64,000 nt of DNA from Enoplolaimus lenunculus. Lineage: Eukaryota; Nematoda; Enoplea; Enoplida; Thoracostomopsidae. Of the stretch, positions 22,572 through 37,500 are shown piece after piece; the first letter of the stretch is position 1; each line of letters begins with the position of its first letter. The stretch covers positions 287,501 through 351,500 of the forward strand of contig JASANG010003582.1 in assembly GCA_030248215.1 (NCBI GenBank). The letters run 5' to 3'. A model generated the notes under the pieces. The model saw only the letters and a list, made by a program, of their open reading frames with translations, made no database searches and was not told the DNA's origin. Position numbers and translations under genes: made by a program.

Positions 22572-25500
22572 TTAGCGGCTGACTCGTGACACCGATTGTT
22601 GATATGCGTTCACTAGCGTCTCAACTGCACTCGGATCCGCAAGCGTTGACAAATCACCAAAATTTTGAGTTTCACCGGCAGCTATTTTGCGCAATATTCG
22701 TCGCATTATTTTACCCGATCGTGTTTTAGGCAGTGCTGGAGTCACCTAAAATTAAACAATTCATATACTCATTTCGCAAGTCAACTTTTTTGTTAACCAA
22801 CTGAAAAATTTCCTGAAAATATCCTCGATGGAATTCGCAAATAATCCTAAAGTCTGCTCGATAGAATTCGCAAATAATCGAGTATTAACACTAAACACGG
22901 AGCATCCGCAACTTTACTTGGTTGTGCCTTGATCATTTAGCTATTAAAAATCCAAAAGCACTCTCAGCGCCAACACCTAAGACTACGCATGGCGCTGTAA
23001 TCGCCGCGAAGTGCCGCACGCCACCGCGCGTCGCCGTGTATCACGTCGACAAGCAAGCTTAATAAAACCCGAGGTGCAACGCGGCGCCGTCCGTGTTTCT
23101 TCGAGCAACATAGCGCGGCGCTGTGCGACACAAAAAAGTATAGCGCAACCCCCGAACAGCGTTTGCGATTTTAGAAAGCTGGCCCTATCCAGAGCGTCTT
23201 TCACGCTCTGATTCATCGAACGCTTAGGCATGCTTGTCGAACACTAAACAAAATTACGGTCTTTGAACGCTAACCCTGCCAAGCCCGATTTCTTACCAGA
23301 ACGTGGTCAGGCACAGCGTACGCAGCAATTTGATCACGAACTTGTGTTTTCATTTCTTCAACGACAGTATTTTCATCTCGAGGTATGTTTGGTCGAAGTG
23401 AGACAAATGCAAAAACACCTAAAAACACCAAAGAAACCGACAAAAATTGCCAAGCCATTGCAGAATTAGTTGTTTGTTAGTTACAATAAACTAACACCAC
23501 GAGCGTAGACGGCGGTTTAGCGAGGGGTCAACCCGCCTGGCAATTTTTGACCCGGGTTGTTAAGAAATTGTTCAAGTTGTAAACACTAAACCCCCCCTTT
23601 CTAACCTTTAATTGAACCTAACCATCCGTTTTTTGAAATTCTGACTACGTTTATGGATCGAGCACTTGATTTAGTAAACAATTTCAATTGGTTACAAACT
23701 TTACTCTCCCCTTTAACCGAAGGCAGGCTGACAGCACGGGGGTCAACCTGTACTATGATTTTCGTCCGCGCCACAGGGTTTTTAAAAAATGGTTAAAGCT
23801 GGGAACACTTATTCCAAACTTTTTGCAGAACATAACGTTCCTTTTCCAAAATTTGAGCACCTGATTTAGCCAAAAAAAATTCAATTTATGACAAAGTTAA
23901 CTTACTCTCGCCTTTAACCGAATGTGGACATCCGACTACGGCCGATTCAACGATATCGTGATGTTCATCCTACGTAAAAATAACAAAATTGCATGTGACG
24001 ATGTGAAACAATTGATTAGATAATGACTAGGTTTCTAAAATCTAAAACGTATTTAACGTACACTCAAGCATAGGGGGATGTGGGTAACATGTTTTTACCC
24101 GACCCCAGCTTAGACAAATAAGAATTTTATTGACTCGCGGGTTTACTCACGCTAAAAACATCTACACACAACCCATGTTTTACCCGAGCATGTAAAGCTA
24201 GTATTTTAACGATCGCTGGTGATTTGCACTTTATTGAAGTTTTGCGTTATAGCTCCAATGAATTTTACACATGAAAGCTTATTATAAACACCAAAAGTTG
24301 CAATCCAACTAAATATAAAGCACAGAACTTTAGATGTTTTAACCTTTACTAACTAGCTCAGTTGGGGCGCTGGCATTGTAATTGTTGTTGTAATTGGCTA
24401 TAAAAACTGCGTTACTGGTTTTGTGTGTCTCCAAGACTCACAAAACCCAAAATTTATGTAAACTGCCTGAAAATGGGGCTGAAGTAGCCAACCTCCATAA
24501 TCATTATTTATATTTTCTGCCAATTTAGAGCGACTGTTATAAGAAAAAACCCATAGTTTTGCTTTATGCCAAGAGCGCATCAGCAGCAAAATTTTGATGA
24601 AGGGCTTCTATATGGTGCTGCTTAACTTTGAATTAGTATGCTAAAAGTGTTTATATCAGATCAAATTCATCCATCGGATAAGGCAAGGACGCAGTTATAT
24701 TTAAGTCGGATTCAAAACTCAGACAAATCTGTAAAATTGTTATTAATTTAAAGAATAAAACATTTTTGTCTTAAGCTGCGTTTAAAATGTGAATTTATTA
24801 AAATAATTTTATAAAAAAATAACCAACCAAAATATCTTCGACCTCAGCGGTTCCCAGCCGATGACCACTGACATTTATGACGTCATCCATTCGGCCAGTA
24901 ATTGCAAGGTATCCATCGTCATCGATGTGAGCCCCGTCGCCAGTAAAATAATAGCCTGAAAACATTAAAAATAAAATTAATATTTCCGTCGCAACAAGTG
25001 TCATTTTACCACTTTTCTGAAATTGGTATTAGACAAAAATTTGAATACTTCATCAATCGCCAAATTAAGCATGTAGCAACAGAAGTACATCTAATCAAAC
25101 ATTAGAATTAATCACTACAGCTGCCTATGTGTACACTTCCCCCATAGGCTTTAGCTTTGGCGAAGGCTTGAACTTTGTCTTCGGTTTCAGAAAAGGTTTA
25201 CCTAAGCTTACGCCCAAACCTTTAAATAACCGTGTATACCTAAGCTCAGTAAGAGTGTAAGCCTAAGCCTTAACGTTAAATGTGGGGAGAACGTGTATAC
25301 GAGCCCCCATTAGAACTTTGAAAATATCCTTTTAGTGAAAACAATTTAAATACCTGGATAACGTTTGAAGTATGTGTCCACATAACGTTCGTGATTGTCG
25401 AGTATTGTCCTAGCAATTCCAGGCCATGGTTGACTAAGGCACAGTGCACCGTAGCTAGATTTTGCAATTGTTGGCTCGTTCTATAAAACCGGACCGTGCT

Positions 25501-28500
25501 ATACGTTATACTTCCACTGAGGCTTAGGCTTGATAATCTAATTAGGCTATTAGCTACTTTTTACACCGCTAGCAGTAACGTACTTATTTACTTCTTCGAC
25601 ATAAAGTCCAAACATATAGTTACTGTATTAATAAAATAAGCTGAGGCTTAGGTTAGGGAGTAGGCTTATACGCAGTTTAACCTAAGCCTCAGCCTTGGCC
25701 TAAGCTTCAACCTACGCCTCGACCTAAGTCTAAGCTTAAGCTTGCGTACATTATAAACAGTAGTGTGCAGGAAACTTTTGCCTTCTAGCAAATTAACACT
25801 AGTGTTATGGAAAACTAAAACAAGCTACGAAAGTAACATTAAACCAACTTTAATAAGTTTTCTGCAAGAAATAATAGGGAGTATAAAAAGCAAAATTCAA
25901 CACGTGAATTTGATAAAATGATACCGCATATTGTTTTCTTCCGAACAAACAAACAAACAAACAAACAAACAAACAAACAAACAAACAAAAAACAAACAAA
26001 CAAACAAACTAATTAACTAACTAACTAACTAACAAAAGGAAGGTTCTTAATTTCAAATTGTGCCTCGTCTCTGTCGGGAAACTACGATCCATTTCAGGCA
26101 TGACCCAGAATATTTTTCAAGTCCAAATATGTACAAAACTCACACGCAACCACTGGCGAATGTAAATGGGAGCCAATCAGGCTATGCCCCTTTACACAGA
26201 GGAAAACCAAAATTTTACACTGATATTTAGTACTCGAACGGCTACGCAGCTATTAATGACGAGAACGTAGAGCTCAAGAGTTTGAACCTTAAAAAGCACA
26301 CTACCCAACTCACTTTATCATCAAATAACACAGGTTTGATACCATAAAATGGACGCATTGCCATAGCAGGTCTAATTTCAGTCCCAGGATCGCATGGCGC
26401 AGGAGCAATGCATATCCCACCGGTTTCTAAAAATATAAAACGCTGTTAAAAATTGTTGGACAATTGAAAATAAACCACTTAAAAATTGAAATTTCATCGA
26501 CTCTACAATTCGTCGCCAATACGTAGCTATGCTTAGGCTTATGCTTAGAGTTAGGATTACGCTTAGAATTATGCTTTTAGGCTTTAGGACACTGTTGGAC
26601 AGCATGCTATCGATGTTGGACAGCATGCTATCGAGCGATAAATAGTCGTAGATACGAAAATTTATCTGGCGAACTGAGCCAAAGTTTTTGTGGATTCTGC
26701 ATGAAGTCATAACAAAAACCTTCGTGAGTTATAGCAAGAGTCGATGATCATTGTAACAAGAGTGTGCAACTACCGAAGCTTGTGTCGTACAAAATGGACC
26801 AACCAGGCGTTGGATTTTTGACCGACCCCCCACTTAGTGGGGGTAGTTGATGATTGAAATGTAGAATGCGCATGCTTTTAAAATTATAAACGGAGTTAAT
26901 ATACAACTGCAATATTTCAACGTGTAAAATAGAAAAAATTGTCAAACTTGACCCCCCCCCCAGATAAGGAGGGGTAGGCCAAAAACGCAACGCGTGCCGG
27001 GTACATTCTTTTGTGCAAAGAATATACCCAGTTGCACACTCTTGTTATAAAGAGTTATCATCCACTCTTGGTTATAGCAATTCGAAAAACCAAACGTTTC
27101 TGCATTATAGCGATTTCAGCCCGGGTATAGCTTTTATTTCGACGAGATAAGCTCGCCTAAAAGTTTCTGCAAACGAGCGTAGCGAAAAAGAAATAAATTT
27201 TTGCATCTCCAGCTTATTATACAACCTGTATGTCCACTGTATTCGCCACGAGATTTGAAAATACACTTAGCATATGATCTCACATAGATTGTTATTCGTA
27301 CACGATACAAACGCATCATCATTAACTTACTTTAAATTTGTTACCTTAGTTCTGGTTGTAATTTAATTGGCCAATGTTACTTTAAGGGCGTAACAGTAAA
27401 TTACGCGTATTCCTAAGCCTAAGACTAAGCCTAAGCGTTCCAAGACTGTTTTCGTAAGCCTAAGCCTAAGCCTAAGCCTAAGACTAAGCCTAAGCGTTGC
27501 AAAAATGTGTTCCTAAGCCTAAGCCTAAGCCTAACCCTAAACCTAAGCACAAAATGTAATCTAGAATCTAAACCTACTGTTTTATGCACCCATCAGAAAC
27601 ACTGCACGTCCCTTAAAGTAACATGGGTCGTTCTGGTTATAATTTAGTTAATGAAAAAAATTGCTGAAGACACTGAAATTGGGCCGTATTTTGCATTTGA
27701 ACTATAATGTAAACAACCGTAAGAAGTGAAAATATTTTAAACAAAATACCACAAAAAATATAGTTTCTATTGAATTTACTATTTTTAACAACCTGAAGGC
27801 TACAACATTAGTGCGATTACCTGTTTGCCACCAAGTGTCCACAACCATACATTGATCGTTGCCAACAACGCTGTTGTACCACTCCCAGGCTTCGTGATTA
27901 ATTGGCTCACCAACTAAAAAAATAATAACTATTTTCTATCATAAAATTTTGAGCAAACTACTATAATTATCCACAAAAAATAACAGACGAATACCATTAT
28001 AATTTTAATGTTTACCGACGCCGTCCGTCGACGTACGTAATCGTCCATCACCGTTCGTTATCGTACGGTATCAAACGCGAATAATTTGCGTATGATACCG
28101 TACAATGACACACGGCGACACACGGCGACGTACAAGGGACTGACCGAGCCGCATACGTAGGCCATTAAGTCCATCTAAAAGACGGACAAGCCAGTTGAGT
28201 GAACAGAGTCTCTTGCAGGCAGAAGCCGCCGCCAACCCTGCATGCGCTAACTATAGATAGCAGGTCAATATACCGTCACCCTATTCATGTTTTTAAAAAA
28301 CAGAACCAAATGTTTAATTTGTCATACCATTTTAATGAAAATAATTTTACAAATAAATCTTCTATTTAACATACCAGATCCTAAAACCCGTAAACAAGAC
28401 AGATCGTAATTGCGCGGCCAATCATCACCATATCGTAACAGGAGTCTAATCGCTGTTGGCGCACCGTAGAATTGATTTATTTTCAGTCGCGATACAGTTT

Positions 28501-31500
28501 CCCAATATCGACCTACAAACAAAAATGACACTGTTGCCTATCGGCGGCGGATTGAGAAATTTCTCACGGGTCGAAGCGAATAGCGAAAAAAGCCTGGCGA
28601 GCGAGAAGCCAAACACAATATTTTAGTAACGAACCCAAACTTAACGTTAGAAAAGCACTTAAAAAAGTTTTTGAAAATGTATTTTTTGGCACATTCATAT
28701 TGGGTGCGTTTCATTATTCATCTGAAAACGTTTAATTTTGTGCCAGAAAACAATATGTGCCAAAACCCAGGCTGCGACCGGACATTAATTAACCGAATAC
28801 AACAGGGACCGGATATATTTTTTACCGGAACCGGATTTCAACCGTATATATAGCATGTAAACATGAGCTCTGTTAAAAGTAATTCAGTTGTGCAGAAGTA
28901 TGCTTACTGAATTAAAGTAAATTATTAACTTGGATTTTTCACTTTATTTTACTTAGTGAAAATTTTAAAAACTTTACTTGTCCGGAAAGATAATCGCAGC
29001 AAGATGTTAAATTTATGCACCTGACACAAGCAGTTTTATGGTATTCCGGACCACAACAATAAATAACCAGTATCCTGTAGGTTTATACCAGATACCGGAA
29101 CCGCATACGGATATCGGTTTTCGCCGATGTTAATTTGGAACCGGATATCCGATTGTACGCTGCCAAAAATTATTGCATCCTTCATTATATAAACGTCTCA
29201 TTGCAGTTTGTTTGAAATTAAAAGACACCCTCAGAGAAAATTTAACTAACAGGGTTGCCAAAAAGATAGCAGGGACATAATCATAAAAATACAAACCCAG
29301 CCAAATCACAACAAAATGTTGATCTCCTCACGGTGACACCAGTTTTACTTTAGGGGACAGGTTTTTTGTACTCTGTATAGACACCCACGGTCTTAAGGGA
29401 TAAACAAAATGAACTTATTTGATATAATTACTCACCGGGGTTTGGATAGACTGGACTGCTTTCAAATAGAACCGTTGTTCCTCCATTACTCAAAGGACCA
29501 TAGACAGCGTACGAATGTCCAGTGATCCAGCCAATATCGGCGACACAACCAAAAATATCATCGTCGCCGTAGCTGAACACAAGCTGAAAATACAAAACAC
29601 ACCCGGTATGATTAAAGATTCGCGTTTTGTTGGCAATCACTATAAGGGTGGTACTATACTTGTCGTGTCACGCCGTGAAAGCGCTGTACGTCGAAATTTT
29701 TTCTTTACTAAATTGATATGATGTGGCACGCGGCAATACACGGGCGATGTACGGTGCCGGACGGAGGCGGACAGTGACGGACAGCATCGGACATCATCAA
29801 AAGTATAACAGAGCTTCGGGAATAGGCTAAAGGTTACGCTCGGCACTGTTTACACTTATGTATTGTGGAAATATGGCGGGTTGATTACATTTTTTTAATA
29901 AATTGAAACGAAAAATAAAACATTTGATTTATTAATCAACACTTTATCACGGTATTATGTTTGAATAACTTGCTAATAGAAAAGCAATTGCGTTAAAAAG
30001 TAACCACATTTTATTAGTACATATATCGTGCCCCAAATAGCAATTGGCAACTGGGACGTCCCAAATGACAATTGCTGTTGGGGGAAGCCCAAACAACTAC
30101 TGGTTGCAAATTGATTTTGATTGGACGATTATGTCGTAATGTTTAATCGAATACAAAGTTATATAGAAGATGCTGTTTTTAAGTTCGGTTGTTTTGATAA
30201 GCCAGTCAAATTGCGCCTCTGTAATCCTTCATCCATATAAACCTTGTTTAATTTATAGTTTGCAAATATAGTGAAGCCAAATAATTACTGTACAAGGTAG
30301 TTTTCTCGAATATAGTCAAACCTGAACAACCAATTAAACAGTAGTCTGCATTCCAGTAACTGTTTGGGCTGCAACGAACAGCAATTGTTATTCAGGACGT
30401 CCCAGTTGCAAAATGGGAAAAATAGTTGTTTGTGGCACGAAATATATACTATACAGGTTGCTTAGGCTTATGATTAGCCTTAGGCTTACGTCATACACCT
30501 CTTTATATATCGAATCACTTTCAGTTGTGCAAAATCAGAGGCGGGTTCACGATTTTTAAGTGGGTCTGGGTATACTGTTTGTGTTTTTACAGCTTTAAAC
30601 CTTGCTCTGACCTAATTTTTCAATATTTTATGATTGATTAATCTGACCAAAGGGGCAAAATTTTTAAATCAGTGTTACAGTAACCTAGCCATATTTTTCA
30701 CCTACTTGGCTAGCAAACACACTGTTAGATTCAGATGAACCATTTGTATCTTAAAATTTTAGTATGGCCTAGCCGGTAAGGTGGTATATTCTCATGCTAA
30801 CTTCGTATCCGCCACTGGAAATAATTGTTACACCTTTTGCGTTAACATAACATAGAGCAAATATCCGGCTTGTGTATGCAGGATTCCTTTTGGTTTGCCA
30901 GTACTTCCGGAAGTGTACAGCGTGAATAACGGATCTTCACTATTCATTGATGCAGCGTCACATTTGTTGTCTGCTTCTGACATTGCCTGACAAACCGTAC
31001 CAACACAGCTTTAACAAGTGACCATATTGCACCTATCGCCAGTTAGCGATAGGTTGTCAAACTTACAAACTGCTGCAATTGCGCATCTCAAATCTGGCAC
31101 AATAAAAGTAGAAACCGAATCAGAAAACTGTGCTGAATTTTGAACCTTTCTGTTCACTGGTTCGAAAGCTACAAGACCTATCGCAATCTGATGATGTTTG
31201 TGACGCATAGTTAACAATACGGCTAAGAGAAATTATTCACCTGAGAAAGTATAAATTTTTCAAGAAACTCCTTTTAGCCAGTCAGTTTAGTTTGGCTGGA
31301 CATAACTAAAAATTTCTGCCATAAATGTTTAAAATCATAGTACACTGCAAAAAATGGTGAGTCGAATTGACTCTTTTTCCGAAATACGCTTTTCCTGACT
31401 ACACAAACTGAGTCAAAATTCGACTCCGCCAGAGTCAAATTCGATTCACTGAACCGCTCAGTGAGTCGAATTTGACTCCGTTTGTGTAGTCAGGAAAAGC

Positions 31501-34500
31501 CTATTTCGGAGACAGTCCATTTGACTAACCATTTTTCACAGTGTACTTTTCAATTAAAACGAAAACAAAGCATTACGAAAAAATTTCTCGACGAAAAAAT
31601 AACTAAACTTAGGCACAGTTCTAATTACAAACCCAAAACGAAGTTTCGTCAAAAACATTTGGAATCTCGACTGCTGAGCTCAAAGGTTTTTGCGAACAAT
31701 TGTCGTGACCGCTTGTAACCACAGTAAAAGCACATGCAGTTGTACACTTTACCGCATAGGCTTACGCTTAGTCTCAGGCTTAGGCACAGGTTTAGCAAAA
31801 CGACTATCTAAGCCTTTATTTAAGCGTAAGCCTTTGTTCAAGCCTTAGCTATGACACCGAAGCCTTTGCTCCTAAGCCCAACCCTAAGCTTAAAATGTGA
31901 AGGGAACGAACGCAATAGCTAAAACACGAAAAAAAAACTATAACTCCACCTACTTCTTCCAGGAACACATTATTCGACTGAATGGGAACATCATTTCCAG
32001 TTCTTCGATACACAAGCACCGTTTTGATATTTGAGCATTTCGAAATCGCATTATCTGCAGTTCGTTTCAACTCAATCAATTTACCGCCGCGAACCGCTTG
32101 ATCTGCTGTGACGAGCACTTTGCAACCAACTGAAAAATAAATGATAAATAAATGATATAAAACAACATTAACTGATAAGTACAAATATTATTTCAATATA
32201 CTGGTTTCGTTTTTATTGTCATCAACTGTCCATTTCTGAGTTCTTAGGGGGGCACATGCATTATTTCAATTGTTTTAGGTATTAAACAAGTAATAACGGT
32301 AAATGTTGAGGGGATCTTCGGATCGAAACCCCTCATCGGAACTGTGTAAAATTATAAATTAGTATTGTGATTAAGGCCAATGTTACTTTTAGGGGCGTAA
32401 CAGTAGATTAAGCGTATTCCTGAAGCTAAGCTTAAGCGTTACAAAAATGTGTTCCTAAGCCTAAGCCTAAGCCTAAGCAAAAAATTGTAATCTACAATCT
32501 AAACCCACTCTTTCATAGACCCACCAGAAACCTTTACGCCCCTTAAAGTAACGTGGGCCATAAAATGTAGAGGGGATCTTCGGATCGGAACCCCTCATCG
32601 AAACTATACAAAATTAAACATTAGTATCGTGATTAATATGCCTACGTCTGCGTTTCGAGTTACACCAAAAATTATTTTACAACATGCACACTGGTATAGG
32701 CATTTGAACAAACCGCTAGCGCGTTAAATGTTTCTTGCATCGTTCGGACATAAAGTAGAATTTTACGCAAATTTCACCCCTTCAGTTCACTGTTATTAAA
32801 AAAGTTAATAAATACGGTGTGACTGCACAACTGTTTACGTTTTGATAGACAGTGGGGCCAGTGTTACTTTAAGGGTCGAAGCCTAAGCCTAAGCAAAAAA
32901 TGTAATCTAGAATCTAAGCCTACTCTTTTATAGACCCACCAGAAACCTGGACGCCCCTTAAAGTAACATGGGGCCGACAGTGGAATAAATTGTGCATTTT
33001 TAAAAGTTTATAATACATCATATGATACGTCATAGTCAACTCAATTAAATGGTGTTAAATTTCCCTTAGTTGGTCGATTGGTTCATAAATTATGGTCAAA
33101 TAACTCATTTTGCGCCATTAAAAATCGTGGCCAATGTCAAGAACATGGGTGAAACATTATTATAAGCATATTCCTAAGCGTAAGCCTAAGCTAAGCAAAA
33201 AATAGTCTAAGCTTCGTACCGCCCCTGATCTTTGCATGGGCCAAAATCGTTAACAGAGAATGAGAAATCAGTTACCTGATCATAACTCGTTAACCAATTG
33301 TTGGGTTGCAAAATATTAGTATCATTCGATTTAGCTCGTCAAAAGCAACAAAAGCATGTTATACATTAGCGAAAGCGAAACGAATTAGAAGCATTCGAGA
33401 CAGCAAACAATATTACCGGCACCACCATGACCACACGAAGCGGCACAACTATTGGCATCGGGTTCATTTTCCATTTTCCAATGATCACCTGAATCATGAC
33501 AGCACAACCTCGTGCAACCTGGTTTGATTACATAAAATGAAGACACGTCGAATTTTGGCTACCGAGTTTGATACGGTCACAGAAAGATTCTAGGGTAAGC
33601 TCAGGCAGATCCAATGGGAAGGTCATCCATACCGCAGGCCCTCGAACGAAACTCAGACACCCCCCGAGCGTGCTACACGTCAGAAATTTATAAATTCGCT
33701 ATTGAGATAGAGTTGATTTTCGGAGGTGTGTTTTATAGCACCATATCGTTGCTTTGGTCACATATTCTCAAGCACCACTGGTGAAGCTGAAAAATATTGC
33801 AGTCGGACACGACCTGGTGGTAATATATATTTTTGTATTTTTGTACACGATCATAAAAGCGAGATTTTTATTTGAGAAATTTTCATAAAGGGGACCGTTA
33901 CGTTTTTTAAAAATTTAGAAAGCCCCCCCTCCCCATTCCCTTTTGCCTACGCCCTTGTTTATTTTGTTTTCAAGCATACCTAAAGTCTGAATACATTAAT
34001 CAAACCGAATAGAAAATAAACAGGATCAATATAGATTGCGGCCGGACAGGGACTTTTCATTTTCCACGGTAGAAAATGTATACCCAGGAGTGCAGCTCAG
34101 GCACTCCTATTTGACACGCTAGATTTTCCCTTGTTTCGAACGGAAAATTTTCAAGTGTATTTTACTTATATGTACCCGGAACTGTGGCAATTTTAAACAC
34201 ATAGGTGTTTCTGGTTTTGCTATCCAAAGTCTGAGCCGTGGGTTTTGTTTCGAAACGGGAATAGTAGCAAATTCAAGCAGACATCTACGTTTACTTCGGC
34301 TTGGAAGGGAAACTCACAAGTGTAGGTATTTCGTGGAAAATGGAAGGTAGAAGCGAACATATATATTTTTAAAGGTTTTCGTTGTGTTCTCACGAAAGCT
34401 GCCTCCTCTAAACCCTTCGCAATTTCAAAGAACCTAAACAGGATGATAAGCTTTCACTCCCAAACAAACCTTCACGCCAACTCGGTGATAATTCTAACAG

Positions 34501-37500
34501 CTAAAATTTCTAATGAGCCGTATTTGAACTGTATATTTACGCTGTAGTATAAGACCCGCTCAGAGTGGACGGCTTAGGTGACAGTAGTCCTACATCCTGC
34601 TTTAGGCTCCAATATCATTGTGGAAGATCAGAGACAGCAGCTCACATCAATCGAAGGTAAAAAGTGTCTCAACTACACCACTCTATATTGAGACGTTCTG
34701 TTTTAGAACGATTTATAAACGTCATTAAAGTAAAACAAGATATATAATGAATTGAGAAAAGTTCATATCACATCTATGTATTAAAGCTGGAATCATGCAC
34801 ATACGTATTTTGGGCAACTTTCCAGCATTACTTTGTTTACAATGAATTCTTAAATGTTCTGTGAAAAGAATATCTGCGTGAAAATATTTTGCACACGCTA
34901 ACTTTTGCGCATTGCGCAAAACCGGCTGCCTAGTTTCAATTGTGTGGGGAAGAAAGTTAAGAATTGCTCGGTAAAACTTGGTATATACCCACACATTATC
35001 CATTATACCCAGTTAACCCAAAATAACTGCTGCACCCCAATGTGCTGTACAAATTTTTCATAGACCAGGCCGGGCCCGTAGTCAAGGGGGAGCCAGTGGG
35101 CTTCAACCTCCCCCTGGAAAAATTTTGCCCCCCCTCCAGAAAAATTTCAACCTTGCTTATAACACTTTGAAAACCCTTGAATGCCCCTCCTGTAAAATTT
35201 TTAGCCCCTCCTAGCAAGGTGAGCTGGATACGGGCCTGGAGCAGGCAGACCTTCACCAAAAGCAGATTAGATATATAGTACCATTTAAGAAAGCAAATTA
35301 TAATCTACAAGCAATCATAGCTTACATTGGTCTCAATTGTGAATATAACAACGTGTGGCTCTTGAACACTTTCCTGCCACAGTTTTTGAAATTTTCAGCT
35401 TTTGGCATAAATTAGGCTTAGACTTAGGTTAGCGTTTGGATTTAGGCTTAGACTTAGGCGTCTGCTTGTAGACAAGATTTCGGACGCTAATGCTCCAGGG
35501 TGCAACCGGAATTCGGATTCCGATTCCGATTGCGCAATCAATCGGAATCGGAATTTTGAAATTTTAATTTTAATCCTAAATCAACATACTTGTCAATACA
35601 AATTATCCGTACAGTCACAAAATTTCTAGTTCCGATTCCGATTACAATTCCGGTATAAATTTGCTGTTCCGATTTCGGTTGCGGTATAACCCAGTAGCGC
35701 TTTGCACCCTGTCATGTTCCCTGATGTTTGCCAGGTTACATCAAACGGCAGCTCTCGTCTAGTTACTGTCCTTTTAACAAGAACATGAAACATATCCCAT
35801 GCTGTTCAAGTGCTGAGCAATATTTTTCTAGTTTTAACCGCATTACCAAGTTGTTGGTTGATTCACTAATCCAATTTATAAAATTTACATATAGCTAACC
35901 AGTACTGCACTAAAATGTACGAATTTAGTTTACTTTTTAAAGCGTCTTTAAACCACAACGCCGAAAGCCATACTCGTTTGGCAAATCCTTTGACATAGAT
36001 ATTTCCTACCTGATCTGATATTACTTAAGTGTCACCATCAAAACTAAGCAGTTCATATGATCAAGTGAACTATATATATTCTTGCTTCTTAGGTCGTGTT
36101 CTCAAATATGTGTAGCACATATCACCAGTTGGTGCTATATCCTGTAACTTTGGAATCAGCGCATCGTGAGGTTCGAAATTCAGCACATTATTCGCGTTTG
36201 ATTTGCCCCTACTTCTGTACCAATTTTAAGATCTGAAATTGCAGATGTTCGTCAATTTGAAAACCTATCGCTCGCTAACTGATGATAGGTTCTATACGCA
36301 TTTGAGGATATGCGACCTCAAGTCAGTTATATTTAACAAAATAGCTATTTATCGTTAACCTCGCTGCTAACATAACGTTTCCCCCCAAATCATTTTACAG
36401 AACCTGCATTTACATTAAAGATTTGTGCGGAACGGAAAGTGTTCAAGTCCCCAATTGTTTGGAATGCATCAAACAGCCAAGAAACATACCCATTCGAGCA
36501 GCAAGCGCATCAGCAGAAAAACCAGCGAATACAACATTGTGAACGGCGCCAATCCGCGCACTAGCGAGCATAACCACAACTGCCATTGTACACATGGGCA
36601 TATAAATGGTTACGATGTCACCTCTTTGTACATCACATGATTTCAATACGTTTGAGCAACGACATACCATATCTTTCAACTGACTGAAACAATATTGTTC
36701 ATAAACAGCGAACTTTTTCGTTTAATCAAGAGTGCATGACACAAGAGTAGTCAACTCTTGGGGTTCCGTACGGTACGCAATGTACCACAGGGCGGTGTGT
36801 TTTCGCCGACAGCCCTCTTTCTTTTAGGGGGTCGCTGTCATATGCAATACCTCAAAATTAAATTGTAAGCGGAGCATTTTTGATTGTGGATACATAAAGT
36901 GTCACGGTTCGCACAGGTTATACCTCCATAAATAAGGGAAGTGCAGGCCAAAAACGCAACACGTGCCCGGTACATTCTTTCCTATACAATATGTTCCCAG
37001 TTGTATACTCTTGTTGAAGTATGCATCATCCACTCTTGGTTCATATAATTAATCGAAAGAAACAAATCAGTGAACGCTGTAGGCCCGCCGCCCGCTCACC
37101 TTGCTAGGGAGGGTGACTAAACAAATTTCCGGAGGGGGATATCAGGCTTTTCGACGACTTACAAGCAAGGTTGTGTAGGGGGCAAAATTGCTCCAGGGAG
37201 ATGAACACCTCCTGGCCCCTCCTCTGGTTACGGGCGCGAAAAGCAGGCTTCGTATATAAAAACTTCATCCCTCGCTTGTAAAAGTTTAACCCCCAAGTGT
37301 TAAACATGAAAACTCACCGCATAATGCACTTGAAATTATTTTGGGCCTCACTCAACAAGTCGATCTGGCTGCAGGCTTAAATTATGCCAATTAACTTAAA
37401 TACTTGGTTTCGTGTTAGGCTCAATACCAAACTATTTCACGATATGCCTGAATGTTTGATTGCTTTTCAGGCGCCCAAAGTCATTAAAGACGTAACCATA

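Noticed and set aside
33536-33700. A minus-strand exon in the ACSS intron
   Set aside because: A short open frame ([12 protein letters not shown]) is visible, but the ACSS phases are complete without it and no other exon lies nearby.
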